A stretch of 64,000 bases of DNA from Nonomuraea sp. SYSU D8015 (GCF_008065375.1 NZ_VJYI01000036.1:1-64000); one strand, 5' to 3'. Shown: positions 25,288 through 34,279, numbered from the stretch's first letter. Translations and numbers: made by a program. Notes: generated by a model not told the origin, from the letters alone.

Positions 25288-27324
25288 ATGGATAATCGGT
25301 CTGTGCCAACCGCCAACCCCTCCCCCTACCTTCCTCCGGCCACGCAACCAGTCCGTGGCGTGGTCTGGGGGATCCACCTGATCCTGCCGCTGCTCGGCCT
25401 CTGGCTGCTGCTCGCCAACGAGCGGATCGACATCGAGTGGCACCACAACCCCAGCCACTTCTGGATGATCATCACAGTGGCCGGGGTCAACGTGGTGCTC
25501 GGCGTCATGATCAGCGAGGCGTCGCGGCGCCGCCAGGACGCCCGGCTGTTCCTGGTGTCCATGGTCTTCCTGAGCAGCGCCGGCTTCTTCTTCATGCACG
25601 GCCTCGCCACGCCGAGGATCATCCTGCCGATCGGCTCGCTGGGCTTCGACGTGGGCCAGCAGGTGGGGCTCTCGGTCGCGGCGGCGTTCGCGTTCGCCTC
25701 CGCCCTGCCCCTGGGCGAGCAGGCAGCCAAGCGCGTGCTGGGCTCGCAACACTTCGTCCGGGCGGCGCTCTTCGGATTCATGCTCATCTGGGGGGTCGCG
25801 TCGCTGGTCCCGGAGCTGACGCCGCTCAGCGAGCCGCCGGCGCAGGCGCCGGTCCCCTGGCTGGTCTGGGGCTCCATTCCCGGTGTCCTCCTGTACGGCG
25901 CCGCGAGCGTGATGATGTTCCTGCTGCACCGGCGGCGGCCGTCGGCCATGTTGATCAGCCTGATCACCGCGTACGCGCTGCTGGCCGAATCCATGATTGC
26001 CGGGATGTCGCAGCGCAACTGGCATCTGTCCTGGTGGGAGTGGCACCTGCTGCTCACCCTGGCCTTCGTCTTCGTGGCCTACAGCGCCTACCTGCAGTTC
26101 CGGCGCGAGGGGTCGAGCGCCGGCCTGTTCGACTCGGTGGCGCTGTCGGCGACGGTGCGGCGCATCCAGCGTGACTACGACCAGGCGCTGGAGGAGCTGG
26201 TCGAGCACGTACGCCGGGGCGAGCCGCTGGCCGCCACCCGCATGTCGGGCAAGTTCCGGCTCACCGAGGGCCAGGCCGCGGTGCTCGACCGGGCGGGCGA
26301 GGCGCTGGCCAACGAGCGCGAGCTGTCCGAGCGCCTGGCCGCGCTGGTCGACGTCAGCGCCCAGACCAAGGTCGGGCTGCCCGAGCAGGATCTGCTGGCC
26401 TCGTCGCTGGAGCGGGTGCGGCAGGCGTACGGCGACGTCAAGATCGCGCTCGTCGCGGACGGCCAGACGCAGATCGGCTCCCGCGTCTACGCGTTCGCCG
26501 GCGACGACCCGATCAGGCGCGACCAGCTGCTGGCCTTTCCGCTGACGGTCAAGGGCAAGCTGGCGGGCGTGCTGGAGGTGCCGGTCGGGCGGACGCGCCA
26601 GGACGAGGCGCTGGCCGCCACGCTGGCCGGGCAGCTGTCGCTCTCCCTGGAGAACGCCCGGCTCTACCAGGAGCTGCACACGCTGTTCCACCAGTACATG
26701 TCGCCGGACGTGGCCCACGCCCTCCTGGCCGACCCGGCGCAGGCGGAGCTCGGCGGCCAGTTGAAGGAGCTGACCGCGCTCTTCGCCGACCTCAAGGGCT
26801 TCACCTCGTTCTCGGAGAAGGTCACGCCCGGCGAGATCGTGGAGATGCTCAACCGCTACCACACGGCCGCCGTCCCGTGCATTCTCAACAACGGCGGCAC
26901 GATCGTGCAGTTCGTCGGCGACGCGCTGCTGGCGCTGTTCAACGCCCCGGCCACGCAGCCCGACCACGCCAGGGCCGCCTGCAGGGCCGCGCTGGAGATG
27001 CAGCAGGCCGCGGCCGAAATCGCCGAGGAGATGGCGTGGAAGCGCGACGACGTCACATGGCCGAGGTTCCGAGTGGGCGTCAACACGGGCCCCGCCCTGG
27101 TCGGCAACATCGGCAGTCCCGAGTTGCGCGGGTTCAACGCGATGGGCGACTGCGTGAACGTGGCCGCCCGGTTCGAGGGCATCGCCGAGCCGGGCACGGT
27201 GGTCATCGGCGAGACGACGCTCAAGCAGCTGGGCCGCGGGGCGAAAGTCACTCCTCTGGGACAGCTGAGCCTCAAGGGCAAAGAAGAGCCCGTCGCCGCC
27301 TACGTTCTGACGGAATTGGCGTAG
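25288..27324 (+). CDS. 7-TM class III nucleotide cyclase
   Basis: A 678-residue membrane signalling enzyme. About seven hydrophobic helices (residues 20-275) lead to a soluble GAF-like segment (about 345-460) and a class III adenylate/guanylate cyclase catalytic domain (about 495-675). Metal aspartates are Asp501 (FADLKGFT) and Asp545 (VGDALLALF); the transition-state pair Asn623 and Arg627 is in CVNVAAR. The substrate-specifying positions are Gln541 and Asn617, neither the Lys/Asp (or Lys/Thr) of adenylate cyclases nor the Glu/Cys of guanylate cyclases. The start is uncertain: ATG at 25288, with a GTG at 25303 also possible. A Crp-family receptor gene follows 34 bp later. Confidence 0.88.
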   Translation: MDNRSVPTANPSPYLPPATQPVRGVVWGIHLILPLLGLWLLLANERIDIEWHHNPSHFWMIITVAGVNVVLGVMISEASRRRQDARLFLVSMVFLSSAGFFFMHGLATPRIILPIGSLGFDVGQQVGLSVAAAFAFASALPLGEQAAKRVLGSQHFVRAALFGFMLIWGVASLVPELTPLSEPPAQAPVPWLVWGSIPGVLLYGAASVMMFLLHRRRPSAMLISLITAYALLAESMIAGMSQRNWHLSWWEWHLLLTLAFVFVAYSAYLQFRREGSSAGLFDSVALSATVRRIQRDYDQALEELVEHVRRGEPLAATRMSGKFRLTEGQAAVLDRAGEALANERELSERLAALVDVSAQTKVGLPEQDLLASSLERVRQAYGDVKIALVADGQTQIGSRVYAFAGDDPIRRDQLLAFPLTVKGKLAGVLEVPVGRTRQDEALAATLAGQLSLSLENARLYQELHTLFHQYMSPDVAHALLADPAQAELGGQLKELTALFADLKGFTSFSEKVTPGEIVEMLNRYHTAAVPCILNNGGTIVQFVGDALLALFNAPATQPDHARAACRAALEMQQAAAEIAEEMAWKRDDVTWPRFRVGVNTGPALVGNIGSPELRGFNAMGDCVNVAARFEGIAEPGTVVIGETTLKQLGRGAKVTPLGQLSLKGKEEPVAAYVLTELA

Positions 27325-27358
27325 AAGGGCGGAGCTTTGTACCGACATAATCGGGCGC

Positions 27359-28021
27359 ATGGATCCAGATCCCGGCGAGTTCCTGTCCATGCTCACTGAC
27401 GAGGACGTGCAGGCCCTGCGTGCGGCCGGACGCATCCGGCGGTGGGACCGGGGCACGACCGTGATGACCGAGGGCGACACGTCCGACTGGGTGCTCGTGC
27501 TGCTCGAGGGCCGGGTCAAGGTGTCGTCTCACACGTCGAGCGGGACCGAGGTGGTGCTCGCGGTACGCGGCCCCGGCGGGCTACTCGGCGAGCTGTCGGC
27601 CATCGACGGGTCGCCGCGCTCGGCCACGGTGACCGCTCTGGAGCCGATCACCGGCATCGTGGTGCGCGACTTCCCCACGTTCCTGGGCTCCCACGGACGG
27701 ATCGCGGTGCTGCTCATGCAGCTCGTCAGCGGGCGGCTGCGGGACGCCGACAGGAAGCGCATCGAGTACGGCGCTTTCGACACCACGGGGAGGGTGGCGA
27801 CGCGCCTCATCGAGCTGGCCGAACGGTACGGCGAGAAGACCAACAGCGGCGTACGCGTGGCGTTGCCGCTGTCGCAGGACGAGCTGGCCGGGTGGACGGG
27901 CGCGTCCCGCGAGGCCGTCAGCAAGGCGCTGCGCACGCTGCGCGACCGCGGGCTGATCGAGACCGGCCGGCGGCGCGTGGTCATCCACGACCTCGAGGGC
28001 CTGCGGAAGCGCGCGCGGTAA
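27359..28021 (+). CDS. Crp/Fnr family transcription regulator
   Basis: A 220-residue regulator. Residues 10-125 form a cyclic-nucleotide-binding domain whose phosphate-binding cassette keeps Gly77, Glu78, Arg87 and Ser88 (GEL...PRSAT), as in cAMP-binding Crp. The C-terminal winged helix has the recognition helix in LAGWTGASREAVSKALRTL. It lies directly downstream of a nucleotide cyclase, which suggests a local synthase-receptor pair. No Fnr-type cysteine cluster is present. Confidence 0.9.
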   Translation: MDPDPGEFLSMLTDEDVQALRAAGRIRRWDRGTTVMTEGDTSDWVLVLLEGRVKVSSHTSSGTEVVLAVRGPGGLLGELSAIDGSPRSATVTALEPITGIVVRDFPTFLGSHGRIAVLLMQLVSGRLRDADRKRIEYGAFDTTGRVATRLIELAERYGEKTNSGVRVALPLSQDELAGWTGASREAVSKALRTLRDRGLIETGRRRVVIHDLEGLRKRAR

Positions 28022-28037
28022 CACCCAGCACAAAACG

Positions 28038-28054
28038 GACGTACGTCGTACGTC
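28038..28054. promoter_or_regulatory. Perfect palindrome before the MFS gene
   Basis: GACGTACGTCGTACGTC is a perfect inverted repeat with 7-bp arms and a 3-bp centre, 12 bp before the ATG of the MFS exporter and 16 bp after the Crp gene. It probably overlaps the exporter's promoter or ribosome-binding region. The binding protein is unknown; a TetR-type or Crp-type factor is possible. Confidence 0.5.
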
Positions 28055-28066
28055 ATAGTGGAGGGC

Positions 28067-29509
28067 ATGGTCGCGGTCACCCCTCAAGACGACAGCCGCC
28101 TCCGTTACGCCTGGCGGGTGTGCTCGGTCACCAGCCTCGGGCTGGTGCTCATCGGCATCGCCGGCAGCACCCTCAACGTGGCGCTGCCTGCCGTGGTGCG
28201 GCACTTCCAGGCCGGCGCACTGGAGTCCGGGTGGATCCTGCTGGCGTTCCTGCTGGTCAACACAGCCAGCTTGGTCTTCTTCGGGCGGGTGGCCGACCTG
28301 CTCGGCCGGCGTGAGGTCTACCTGGCCGGGTTCGCGCTGTTCACCCTTGCCTCGCTGCTGGCCGGGCTGTCGCCGAACGTGTGGTTCCTGGTCGCGATGC
28401 GGGTGCTGCAGGCCGTCGGGGCGGCGATGATCCTGGCCAACGGCACCGTGATCATCACCGACGCGTTCCCGCCCGAGCGGCTCAGCCAGGGTATGGGCGT
28501 CTACATCGGCACCCTGTCGGTGGCGCAGTTGGCCGGGCCCACGCTGGGCGGGCTGATCGCGGAGACCGCGGGCTGGCAGTGGATCTTCTGGGTCAACGTG
28601 CCCGCCGGGCTGATCGCGCTGATCTGGGGCGCGGTGATCTTGCGCCGGATGCCGCGCGGGCCGCGCCGGCCGGTGGACGCGGTGGGCAACGTGCTGCTGT
28701 TCGCGGCGCTGTCGGCGTTGATGCTGGCGTTGTCGGAGGCGGGCTCGGGTGGGCTCGGCAGTCCGGTGGTGCTGGCGGGGGCGGCGGTGTTCGCGCTGCT
28801 GGTGCCGCTGATCGTGGTGGCCGAGCGGCGCTCGTCCAACCCGGTGCTCGACCTGCGGCTGTTCGGCGGGCGGCTGCTGGCGTACGCGAACGCGGCCTCG
28901 TTCTGCAACGCGCTGGCCCGTTCCGCGCTGATCCTGGTGGTGGCGCTGTACTTCCAGGCGGCGCGGGGGCTGGACGCGTTCGAGGCGGGGTTGAGCGTGT
29001 TACCGGTGCCGGCCGGGATCGGGCTGGCCTCGCCGCTCGTAGGCCTGCTGGGGCGCAGGGTGTCACCGTACGCGCTGTCCATCGGCGGGGCGGTGCTGAG
29101 CGCCCTGGGGCTCGGCACCCTGATGCTGTCGGCCGACCCCGCGACGCCGTACTGGGTGATCGGGATCGGCCTGTTCGTGGCGGGCTGCGGCAGTGGCACG
29201 TTCCTGACGGGGAACACCACGCAGGTCATGCGTGCGCTGCCGAGCGGGAGCCTGGGCGTGGTGAACGGCTTCCGGGTCATGGTCATGAACATCGGGATCG
29301 TGCTCAGCATCGGCCTCTCGCTGAGCGTCCTGACCGGCTCCGTCGGGCCGCAGCTGCGGGCTCAGGTGTACGCCGGAACCCTGTCCACGCTGTCACCGGT
29401 GGCGGTGGGGCAGCTCATGGACGGGTTCCAGCGGGCGTACGCGGTGTTGTTCGCGGTCGCCCTGGCCGGAGCCGTGCTGGCCGCCTTGGCCCGGCCCCGA
29501 CCTCGCTAG
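28067..29509 (+). CDS. MFS exporter, DHA2 family
   Basis: A 480-residue transporter with about 14 membrane helices. The MFS loop FFGRVADLLGRREVYL lies between helices 2 and 3, and the antiporter motif C-like GTLSVAQLAGPTLGGLIAE lies in helix 5, as in proton-driven drug exporters of the EmrB/QacA type. The substrate is unknown. ATG at 28067 follows GGAGGG closely; a GTG at 28058 is in frame but lacks a site. Codon 312 (29000-29002) is a TTA. The palindrome at 28038-28054 is a likely operator. Confidence 0.88.
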   Translation: MVAVTPQDDSRLRYAWRVCSVTSLGLVLIGIAGSTLNVALPAVVRHFQAGALESGWILLAFLLVNTASLVFFGRVADLLGRREVYLAGFALFTLASLLAGLSPNVWFLVAMRVLQAVGAAMILANGTVIITDAFPPERLSQGMGVYIGTLSVAQLAGPTLGGLIAETAGWQWIFWVNVPAGLIALIWGAVILRRMPRGPRRPVDAVGNVLLFAALSALMLALSEAGSGGLGSPVVLAGAAVFALLVPLIVVAERRSSNPVLDLRLFGGRLLAYANAASFCNALARSALILVVALYFQAARGLDAFEAGLSVLPVPAGIGLASPLVGLLGRRVSPYALSIGGAVLSALGLGTLMLSADPATPYWVIGIGLFVAGCGSGTFLTGNTTQVMRALPSGSLGVVNGFRVMVMNIGIVLSIGLSLSVLTGSVGPQLRAQVYAGTLSTLSPVAVGQLMDGFQRAYAVLFAVALAGAVLAALARPRPR

Positions 29510-29554
29510 CACTGTGACCATAGCCATGACCTCTTCCAGCGCCGGACCTCGGTC

Positions 29555-30310
29555 TCACCTGAGGGCGGCGGCCAGCCTGGACTCCACGTCGCGGTAGCGG
29601 GCCACCGGGATGAGGTGGACGCCGGCGAAGGCGCCGGAGTCACGGATTTTCAGGACCTGCTCGCAGGCCGCCTCGACCCCCGCCATGCGGTCGGCGGCCA
29701 CCCGCCGGATCAGGTCGTCCGGGATGGCGATGTCCGGGATCGCGGCGGCCAGGTTGCGGGCGTGGCGCTCGCTGGCCAGGACCATGACGCCCGCGTAGAC
29801 GGGCACGTCGACCGGGTGTGCCTCGCGCCAGCGCAGTTGGGCCTCCAGCGAGAAGCCGACCTGGAGGAACAGGAAGTCGGCCGTGCGTTTCCAGGCCGGC
29901 AGCGGTCGCATCGCCGCGGCCGCGCCGACGCGGAAGTCCGGCGAGAACTTTCTGGCCTCTTCGATCATCGAACGCACCGTCAGATCGCTGGTGCGGTTGC
30001 CGCTCGTCGGCTTGTCGCCGTAGACGAACAGGAATTGGTCCACTCCGTACGCCGCCGCCGTCAGCAGGTCGCGGCGGAAGCCGAGCAGGTTGCGGTCGCG
30101 CGAGTTGAGGCAGGCGATGCCGCGCCCGCCCATGGCCTGGACCTCGTGCGCCACGGCGACGCTGGAGACGGTCGCGCGGCCGATGTGGTTGTCCGGGATG
30201 AGGAACGAGTGGGCGATCGTGCTGAGCGTGCCGATCTGGTGCCTGACGCGCTTCAGATCGGGCTTGGTCGGCGGTTCGATCTCGCAGATCAGCTCGAAGG
30301 TCACGAACAC
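29555..30310 (-). CDS. Methylenetetrahydrofolate reductase-like (MetF family) protein
   Basis: A 251-residue TIM-barrel flavoprotein of the MetF family, shorter than typical MetF (about 295). Motifs near the flavin and folate sites are IPDNHIGRATVSSVAVAHEV, CLNSRDRNLLGFRRDLL and FLFVYGDKP. It could reduce methylenetetrahydrofolate or act on a related one-carbon substrate. Only four bases separate it from the upstream tetR, so the two are cotranscribed; a regulator and MetF-like pair beside a drug exporter is unusual. Confidence 0.8.
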   Translation of the reverse strand: MFVTFELICEIEPPTKPDLKRVRHQIGTLSTIAHSFLIPDNHIGRATVSSVAVAHEVQAMGGRGIACLNSRDRNLLGFRRDLLTAAAYGVDQFLFVYGDKPTSGNRTSDLTVRSMIEEARKFSPDFRVGAAAAMRPLPAWKRTADFLFLQVGFSLEAQLRWREAHPVDVPVYAGVMVLASERHARNLAAAIPDIAIPDDLIRRVAADRMAGVEAACEQVLKIRDSGAFAGVHLIPVARYRDVESRLAAALR

Positions 30311-30314
30311 GACC

Positions 30315-30947
30315 CTAACGTCTGGCAGCCAGGGCTTCGATGCCGGCGAGGATGAGGTCGACGCCGAACGTGTCGTACAGCGCCGAGTTCATGCCGCGGG
30401 CCAGCGGGCCGGCCATGTCCACGAGGTGCGGGTACTTCCCCGCCGGCAGCGACTCCAGGCTCAGGCGCCGCGCTCTGACCCACTCGTCCGTCTGGATGTG
30501 CGCCGGGGCGTCGGCGATGGCGATGGCGCTCTGGAGCAAATATTTACTGATCAGGCAGCACTCCTCGGCGGTGAATCCGGCGCTGCGGGCCAGCCCGAGC
30601 GCCCGGTCCCAGACGGCCAGGAAGTTCGGCACCAGGGTCTGGTCGATCTGCTCGAACACGCCCTTGGCACACGGGTGCGCGCGCAGTGCCCGCACCAGGC
30701 CCTCCAGCAGGTCGCGTAGTTGCTCCCGCCATGGGCGCTCGTCGGCCGGCTCGGGCACGAATCCGGCGATCAGGTGGTCGGCCATGCCGACGAGCAGCTG
30801 CTCCTTGTTCTTGTAGTGCCAGTAAAGGGCCATCGGGGTCACGCCCAGGTCGGTGGCCAGGCGCCTGATCGTCACGGCGTCGAGGCCCTCGGCGTCACCG
30901 ATTTCCAGGGCCCGCTCGGCGATGGCCCGGGCGGTCAGTTTTCCCAT
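30315..30947 (-). CDS. TetR family repressor with TetR-type C-terminal domain
   Basis: A 210-residue regulator. The helix-turn-helix is TIRRLATDLGVTPMALYWHY (about residues 27-46) and the C-terminal half matches the tetracycline-repressor ligand-binding class. It probably represses the divergent MFS gene through the two direct repeats at 30959-30997. I used ATG 30947; GTG 30950 and TTG 30959 are in frame, but the latter would place the operator inside the coding region. Confidence 0.88.
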   Translation of the reverse strand: MGKLTARAIAERALEIGDAEGLDAVTIRRLATDLGVTPMALYWHYKNKEQLLVGMADHLIAGFVPEPADERPWREQLRDLLEGLVRALRAHPCAKGVFEQIDQTLVPNFLAVWDRALGLARSAGFTAEECCLISKYLLQSAIAIADAPAHIQTDEWVRARRLSLESLPAGKYPHLVDMAGPLARGMNSALYDTFGVDLILAGIEALAARR

Positions 30948-30958
30948 CACGGTTGACA

Positions 30959-30997
30959 ACTATACGCCGTACAAGTTGAACTATACGCCGTACAAGT
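30959..30997. promoter_or_regulatory. Direct-repeat operator between tetR and MFS genes
   Basis: Two identical 18-bp copies of ACTATACGCCGTACAAGT lie at 30959-30976 and 30980-30997, a 21-bp period (two helical turns). Each contains the palindrome TACGCCGTA. They fill the space just upstream of tetR and 24 bp before the exporter ATG, the expected place for a TetR operator controlling both genes. Confidence 0.7.
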
Positions 30998-31020
30998 ACA
31001 ACGTACAGGAAGGCGTTGCC

Positions 31021-32430
31021 ATGCGCTGGTGGGCTCTGGTCGCGGTGACCTTGGGCACCTTCATGACCTATCTGGATAACAATGTCGGCAATGTCGCTTT
31101 GCCGACGATCCAGCGGGATCTCGGGCTGACGATCTCCGGGCTGGAGTGGATCGTGAGCTCGTACATCCTGGTGTTCGCCGGGCTCATGCTGGTCGGCGGG
31201 CGGCTCGCGGACGTGTTCGGGGCCCGCAGGGTGTTCCTCGGCGGGCTGGCGGTCTTCACGGTGGCGTCGCTGGCGGCCGGGCTCGCCACCAGCGGGGGCG
31301 CGCTGATCGCGGCCCGGGCCGTGCAGGGGGTCGGGGCGGCGCTGCTCACACCCACCGCGCTGGCGATGATCGGGCAGATCTTCCCCGACCCGGGCGAGCG
31401 AGGGCGGGCCGTCGGCGTCTGGAGCGCGTCGGGGGCGCTGTCCATGGCGCTCGGCCCGGTGGCGGGCGGCTTCATCAGCGAGCACCTGCACTGGGGCTGG
31501 ATCTATCTGATCAACGTGCCGATCGGGCTGGTGACGTTCGGGCTCACGCTGTGGGCCGTCAGGCCGGGGCACGCACGCAGGCGCCACAGCCTCGACCTGC
31601 CGGGCCTCGTCACGTCCGCGCTGGCGTTGTCCGCGCTGACGTACGCGCTCATCGAGGGCGAGGAGGCCGGGTGGACCTCGCCCGGCATCCTGGCCGCGTT
31701 CGGGGTGTCCGCGGCGGCGGCCGTGGCCTTCGTGCTGGTGGAGGCGCGGGCCGCGGAGCCGATGATCGTGATGTCGCTGTTCAGGTCCAGGATGTTCACC
31801 GGCGGGCTGCTCAACAGCGGAATCTGGTCGTTCGGGGTGTTCGGGATCTACTTCTTCAGCGCGCTCTGGCTGCAGAACGTGCTCGGCTTCTCCCCGACCG
31901 AGGCGGGTGGCTCGTTCGTGCCGATGGCCCTGGTCACGGCCGTCGTGGCGATCGTGTCGCAGCGGATCGCCAGGCTCCTCGGCATCGGCCGCACGGTGGC
32001 GCTCGGGATGGCGCTCATGGGCGCGGCGATCTACCTGCTCTCGGCGGTCGGCGCCGACGGCGACTACGCGGACGTGGCGCCCTGGTTCATCCTGTACGGG
32101 GTCGGCGCCGGCCTGATGGTTCCGCTGACCGCCGCCATCCTGAGCGGCATGCCGCAGGACCGCTCCGGCGTGGCCTCGGGCGTGCTCAACGTCTCACGCG
32201 AGGTGTTCGGGCTGCTCGGCATCACCGTGCTGGGGGCGATCCTGAACTCCAGGCAGAGCGCGAGCGGCCAGCCGCCGCTGGCCGCCTTCCTCGACGCCTA
32301 CCAGTTCACGCTGGTCATCGCGGCGATCGTGGTGCTGGCGGCGATCCCGGTCGCGCTCTTCTCGCTGCGCGACCGGGTGGAGCCTCCTCAGGCGGCGACC
32401 ACCTTGGAACCCGTGGGGTCCTCGAACTGA
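31021..32430 (+). CDS. MFS exporter, DHA2 family, TetR-controlled
   Basis: A 469-residue exporter with about 14 membrane helices. Helix 1 contains FMTYLDNNVGNVALPTIQ, the DHA2 motif with an internal aspartate; GGRLADVFGARRVFL is the cytoplasmic MFS loop. This architecture matches EmrB/QacA multidrug and antibiotic exporters. The ATG follows GGAAGG by seven bases and lies immediately downstream of the direct-repeat operator. The 3' end overlaps the convergent ABC gene by 43 bp. Confidence 0.9.
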   Translation: MRWWALVAVTLGTFMTYLDNNVGNVALPTIQRDLGLTISGLEWIVSSYILVFAGLMLVGGRLADVFGARRVFLGGLAVFTVASLAAGLATSGGALIAARAVQGVGAALLTPTALAMIGQIFPDPGERGRAVGVWSASGALSMALGPVAGGFISEHLHWGWIYLINVPIGLVTFGLTLWAVRPGHARRRHSLDLPGLVTSALALSALTYALIEGEEAGWTSPGILAAFGVSAAAAVAFVLVEARAAEPMIVMSLFRSRMFTGGLLNSGIWSFGVFGIYFFSALWLQNVLGFSPTEAGGSFVPMALVTAVVAIVSQRIARLLGIGRTVALGMALMGAAIYLLSAVGADGDYADVAPWFILYGVGAGLMVPLTAAILSGMPQDRSGVASGVLNVSREVFGLLGITVLGAILNSRQSASGQPPLAAFLDAYQFTLVIAAIVVLAAIPVALFSLRDRVEPPQAATTLEPVGSSN

Positions 32431-34271
32431 GTGCGGTAGAGCTCCTCGTAGCGGCCACCGGCGGCGAGGAGCTCGGCGTGCGTGCCGCGTTCCACCACGC
32501 GCCCGTCCTCGATCACCAGGATGAGGTCGGCGGCCCGGATCGTGGAGAGCCGGTGGGCGATCACCACGGCGGTCCGGCCCGCGAGTGCCTCGCCGAGCGC
32601 GGCCTGCACGGCCGCCTCGGACGTGGAGTCGAGCGCCGCCGTGGCCTCGTCCAGGATCACGACCCTGGGCCTGGCCAGCAGTAGCCGGGCGATCGTGAGC
32701 CGCTGCCGCTCGCCGCCCGACAGGCGGTAGCCGCGCTCGCCGACGACCGTGTCGAGCCCGTCGGGAAGCGACTCGATCAGGGTCTTCAGCCTGGCCCTGG
32801 TGAGGGCGTCCCAGAGCTCCTCCTCGGTGGCCTCCGGGCGGGCCAGCAGCAGGTTGGCCCGGATCGTGTCGTGGAACAGGTGGCCGTCCTGGGTGACCAT
32901 GCCGAGCGTGTCGCGGATGGAGTCGAAGGTCAGGTCGCGCACGTCCACGCCGCCGAGCCGGACCGCGCCGGAGTCGACGTCGTACAGCCTGGGCAGGAGC
33001 TGGGCGATCGTGGACTTGCCTGCGCCCGAGGAGCCGACGAGCGCGACCATCTGGCCCGGCTCGGCCCGGAACGAGACGCCGTGCAGCACCTCGACGCCGC
33101 CGCGCGAGTCGAGCGCGGCCACCTCCTCCAGCGAGGCGAGCGAGACCTTGTCGGCCGACGGGTACGCGAAGCGCACGTCCTCGAACTCGACGGAGACCGG
33201 CCCTTCGGGGACCTTCCCGGCGTCCGGCCGCTCCTGGATGAGCGGTTTGAGGTCGAGCACCTCGAAGACGCGCTCGAAGCTCACGATCGCGCTCATCACG
33301 TCCACGCGGGCGCTCGCGAGCGCGGTCAGCGGGGCGTACAGGCGGGTGAGCAGCATGGCCATCGACACGACCGCGCCGGGCGCCAGCTGGGCGCGCAGCG
33401 CGTAGAAGCCGCCGAGGCCGTACACCAGGGCCAGGGCCAGCGCCGACACGAGCGTCAGGGCGGTGACGAAGGCCGACTGGGTCATGGCGGAGCGCACTCC
33501 GATGTCCCGCACCCGCCTGGCCCGGCCGGCGAACTCGGCCGACTCGTGCGCGGGCCGGCCGAAGAGCTTGACCAGGGTCGCGCCGGGCGCGGAGAAGCGC
33601 TCGGTCATCTGCGTGCCCATGGCGGCGTTGTGGTCGGCCGCCTCGCGGCGCAGCCGGGCGATCCTGTGCCCCATCCGCCGCGCGGGCAGCACGAAGACCG
33701 GCAGGAGCAGCAGCGCGAGCAGCGTGATCTGCCAGGAGATGCTGATCATCGCGGTGAGCGTCAGCGCCAGCGTGACGACGTTGCCGACCACGCCGGACAA
33801 GGTGTCGGTGAACGCGCGCTGCGCCCCGATCACGTCGTTGTTCAGGCGGCTGACCAGCGCGCCTGTGCGGGTCCTGGTGAAGAAGGCGATCGGCATCCGC
33901 TGCACGTGATCGAAGACGGCCGTGCGCAGGTCGAGGATCAGGTCCTCGCCGATGCTCGCGGACAGCCACCGGTTGATCAGCCCGAGCCCCGCCTCGGCGA
34001 TCGCCAGGCCCGCGATCGCCAGGGCCACCACGACCACCACGTCCAGCGGCTCCGCGTTGAAGATCGCGTCGACCACCCGGCCGGCGAGCAGCGGAGCGGC
34101 CACCGCCAATCCCGCCAGCACCACGCTGAGCAGCATGAACAGCGCCAGCCTGCGGCGGTGCGGCCGCGCGAAGGCGCCGATGCGCCGGAGCGTCGCCCTG
34201 GACAGGGCGCGACGCTCCGGCCGGTTGTTCATCGAGTACAGCTGATGCCAGGCGGTCATTTCCATGCTCAT
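32388..34271 (-). CDS. ABC exporter half-transporter (membrane plus ATPase)
   Basis: A 627-residue fused ABC transporter: six membrane helices (about 40-320) and a nucleotide-binding domain with Walker A GSSGAGKST near residue 417, signature LSGGERQR near 520 and Walker B VVILDEATAALD near 540. As a half-transporter it should dimerise and export a hydrophobic or lipid-like compound. Its promoter contains a near-perfect SoxR box. SoxR-controlled ABC exporters are known in Streptomyces coelicolor, where redox-active antibiotics trigger them. The ATG lies nine bases after the -10 and is probably leaderless. Confidence 0.9.
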   Translation of the reverse strand: MSMEMTAWHQLYSMNNRPERRALSRATLRRIGAFARPHRRRLALFMLLSVVLAGLAVAAPLLAGRVVDAIFNAEPLDVVVVVALAIAGLAIAEAGLGLINRWLSASIGEDLILDLRTAVFDHVQRMPIAFFTRTRTGALVSRLNNDVIGAQRAFTDTLSGVVGNVVTLALTLTAMISISWQITLLALLLLPVFVLPARRMGHRIARLRREAADHNAAMGTQMTERFSAPGATLVKLFGRPAHESAEFAGRARRVRDIGVRSAMTQSAFVTALTLVSALALALVYGLGGFYALRAQLAPGAVVSMAMLLTRLYAPLTALASARVDVMSAIVSFERVFEVLDLKPLIQERPDAGKVPEGPVSVEFEDVRFAYPSADKVSLASLEEVAALDSRGGVEVLHGVSFRAEPGQMVALVGSSGAGKSTIAQLLPRLYDVDSGAVRLGGVDVRDLTFDSIRDTLGMVTQDGHLFHDTIRANLLLARPEATEEELWDALTRARLKTLIESLPDGLDTVVGERGYRLSGGERQRLTIARLLLARPRVVILDEATAALDSTSEAAVQAALGEALAGRTAVVIAHRLSTIRAADLILVIEDGRVVERGTHAELLAAGGRYEELYRTQFEDPTGSKVVAA

Positions 34272-34279
34272 GGCATGGA

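Noticed and set aside
23197..27519. 1440-codon open frame antisense to purL and the cyclase
   Set aside because: It spans two well-supported genes and an intergenic terminator, has low-complexity composition and arises from high third-position GC.
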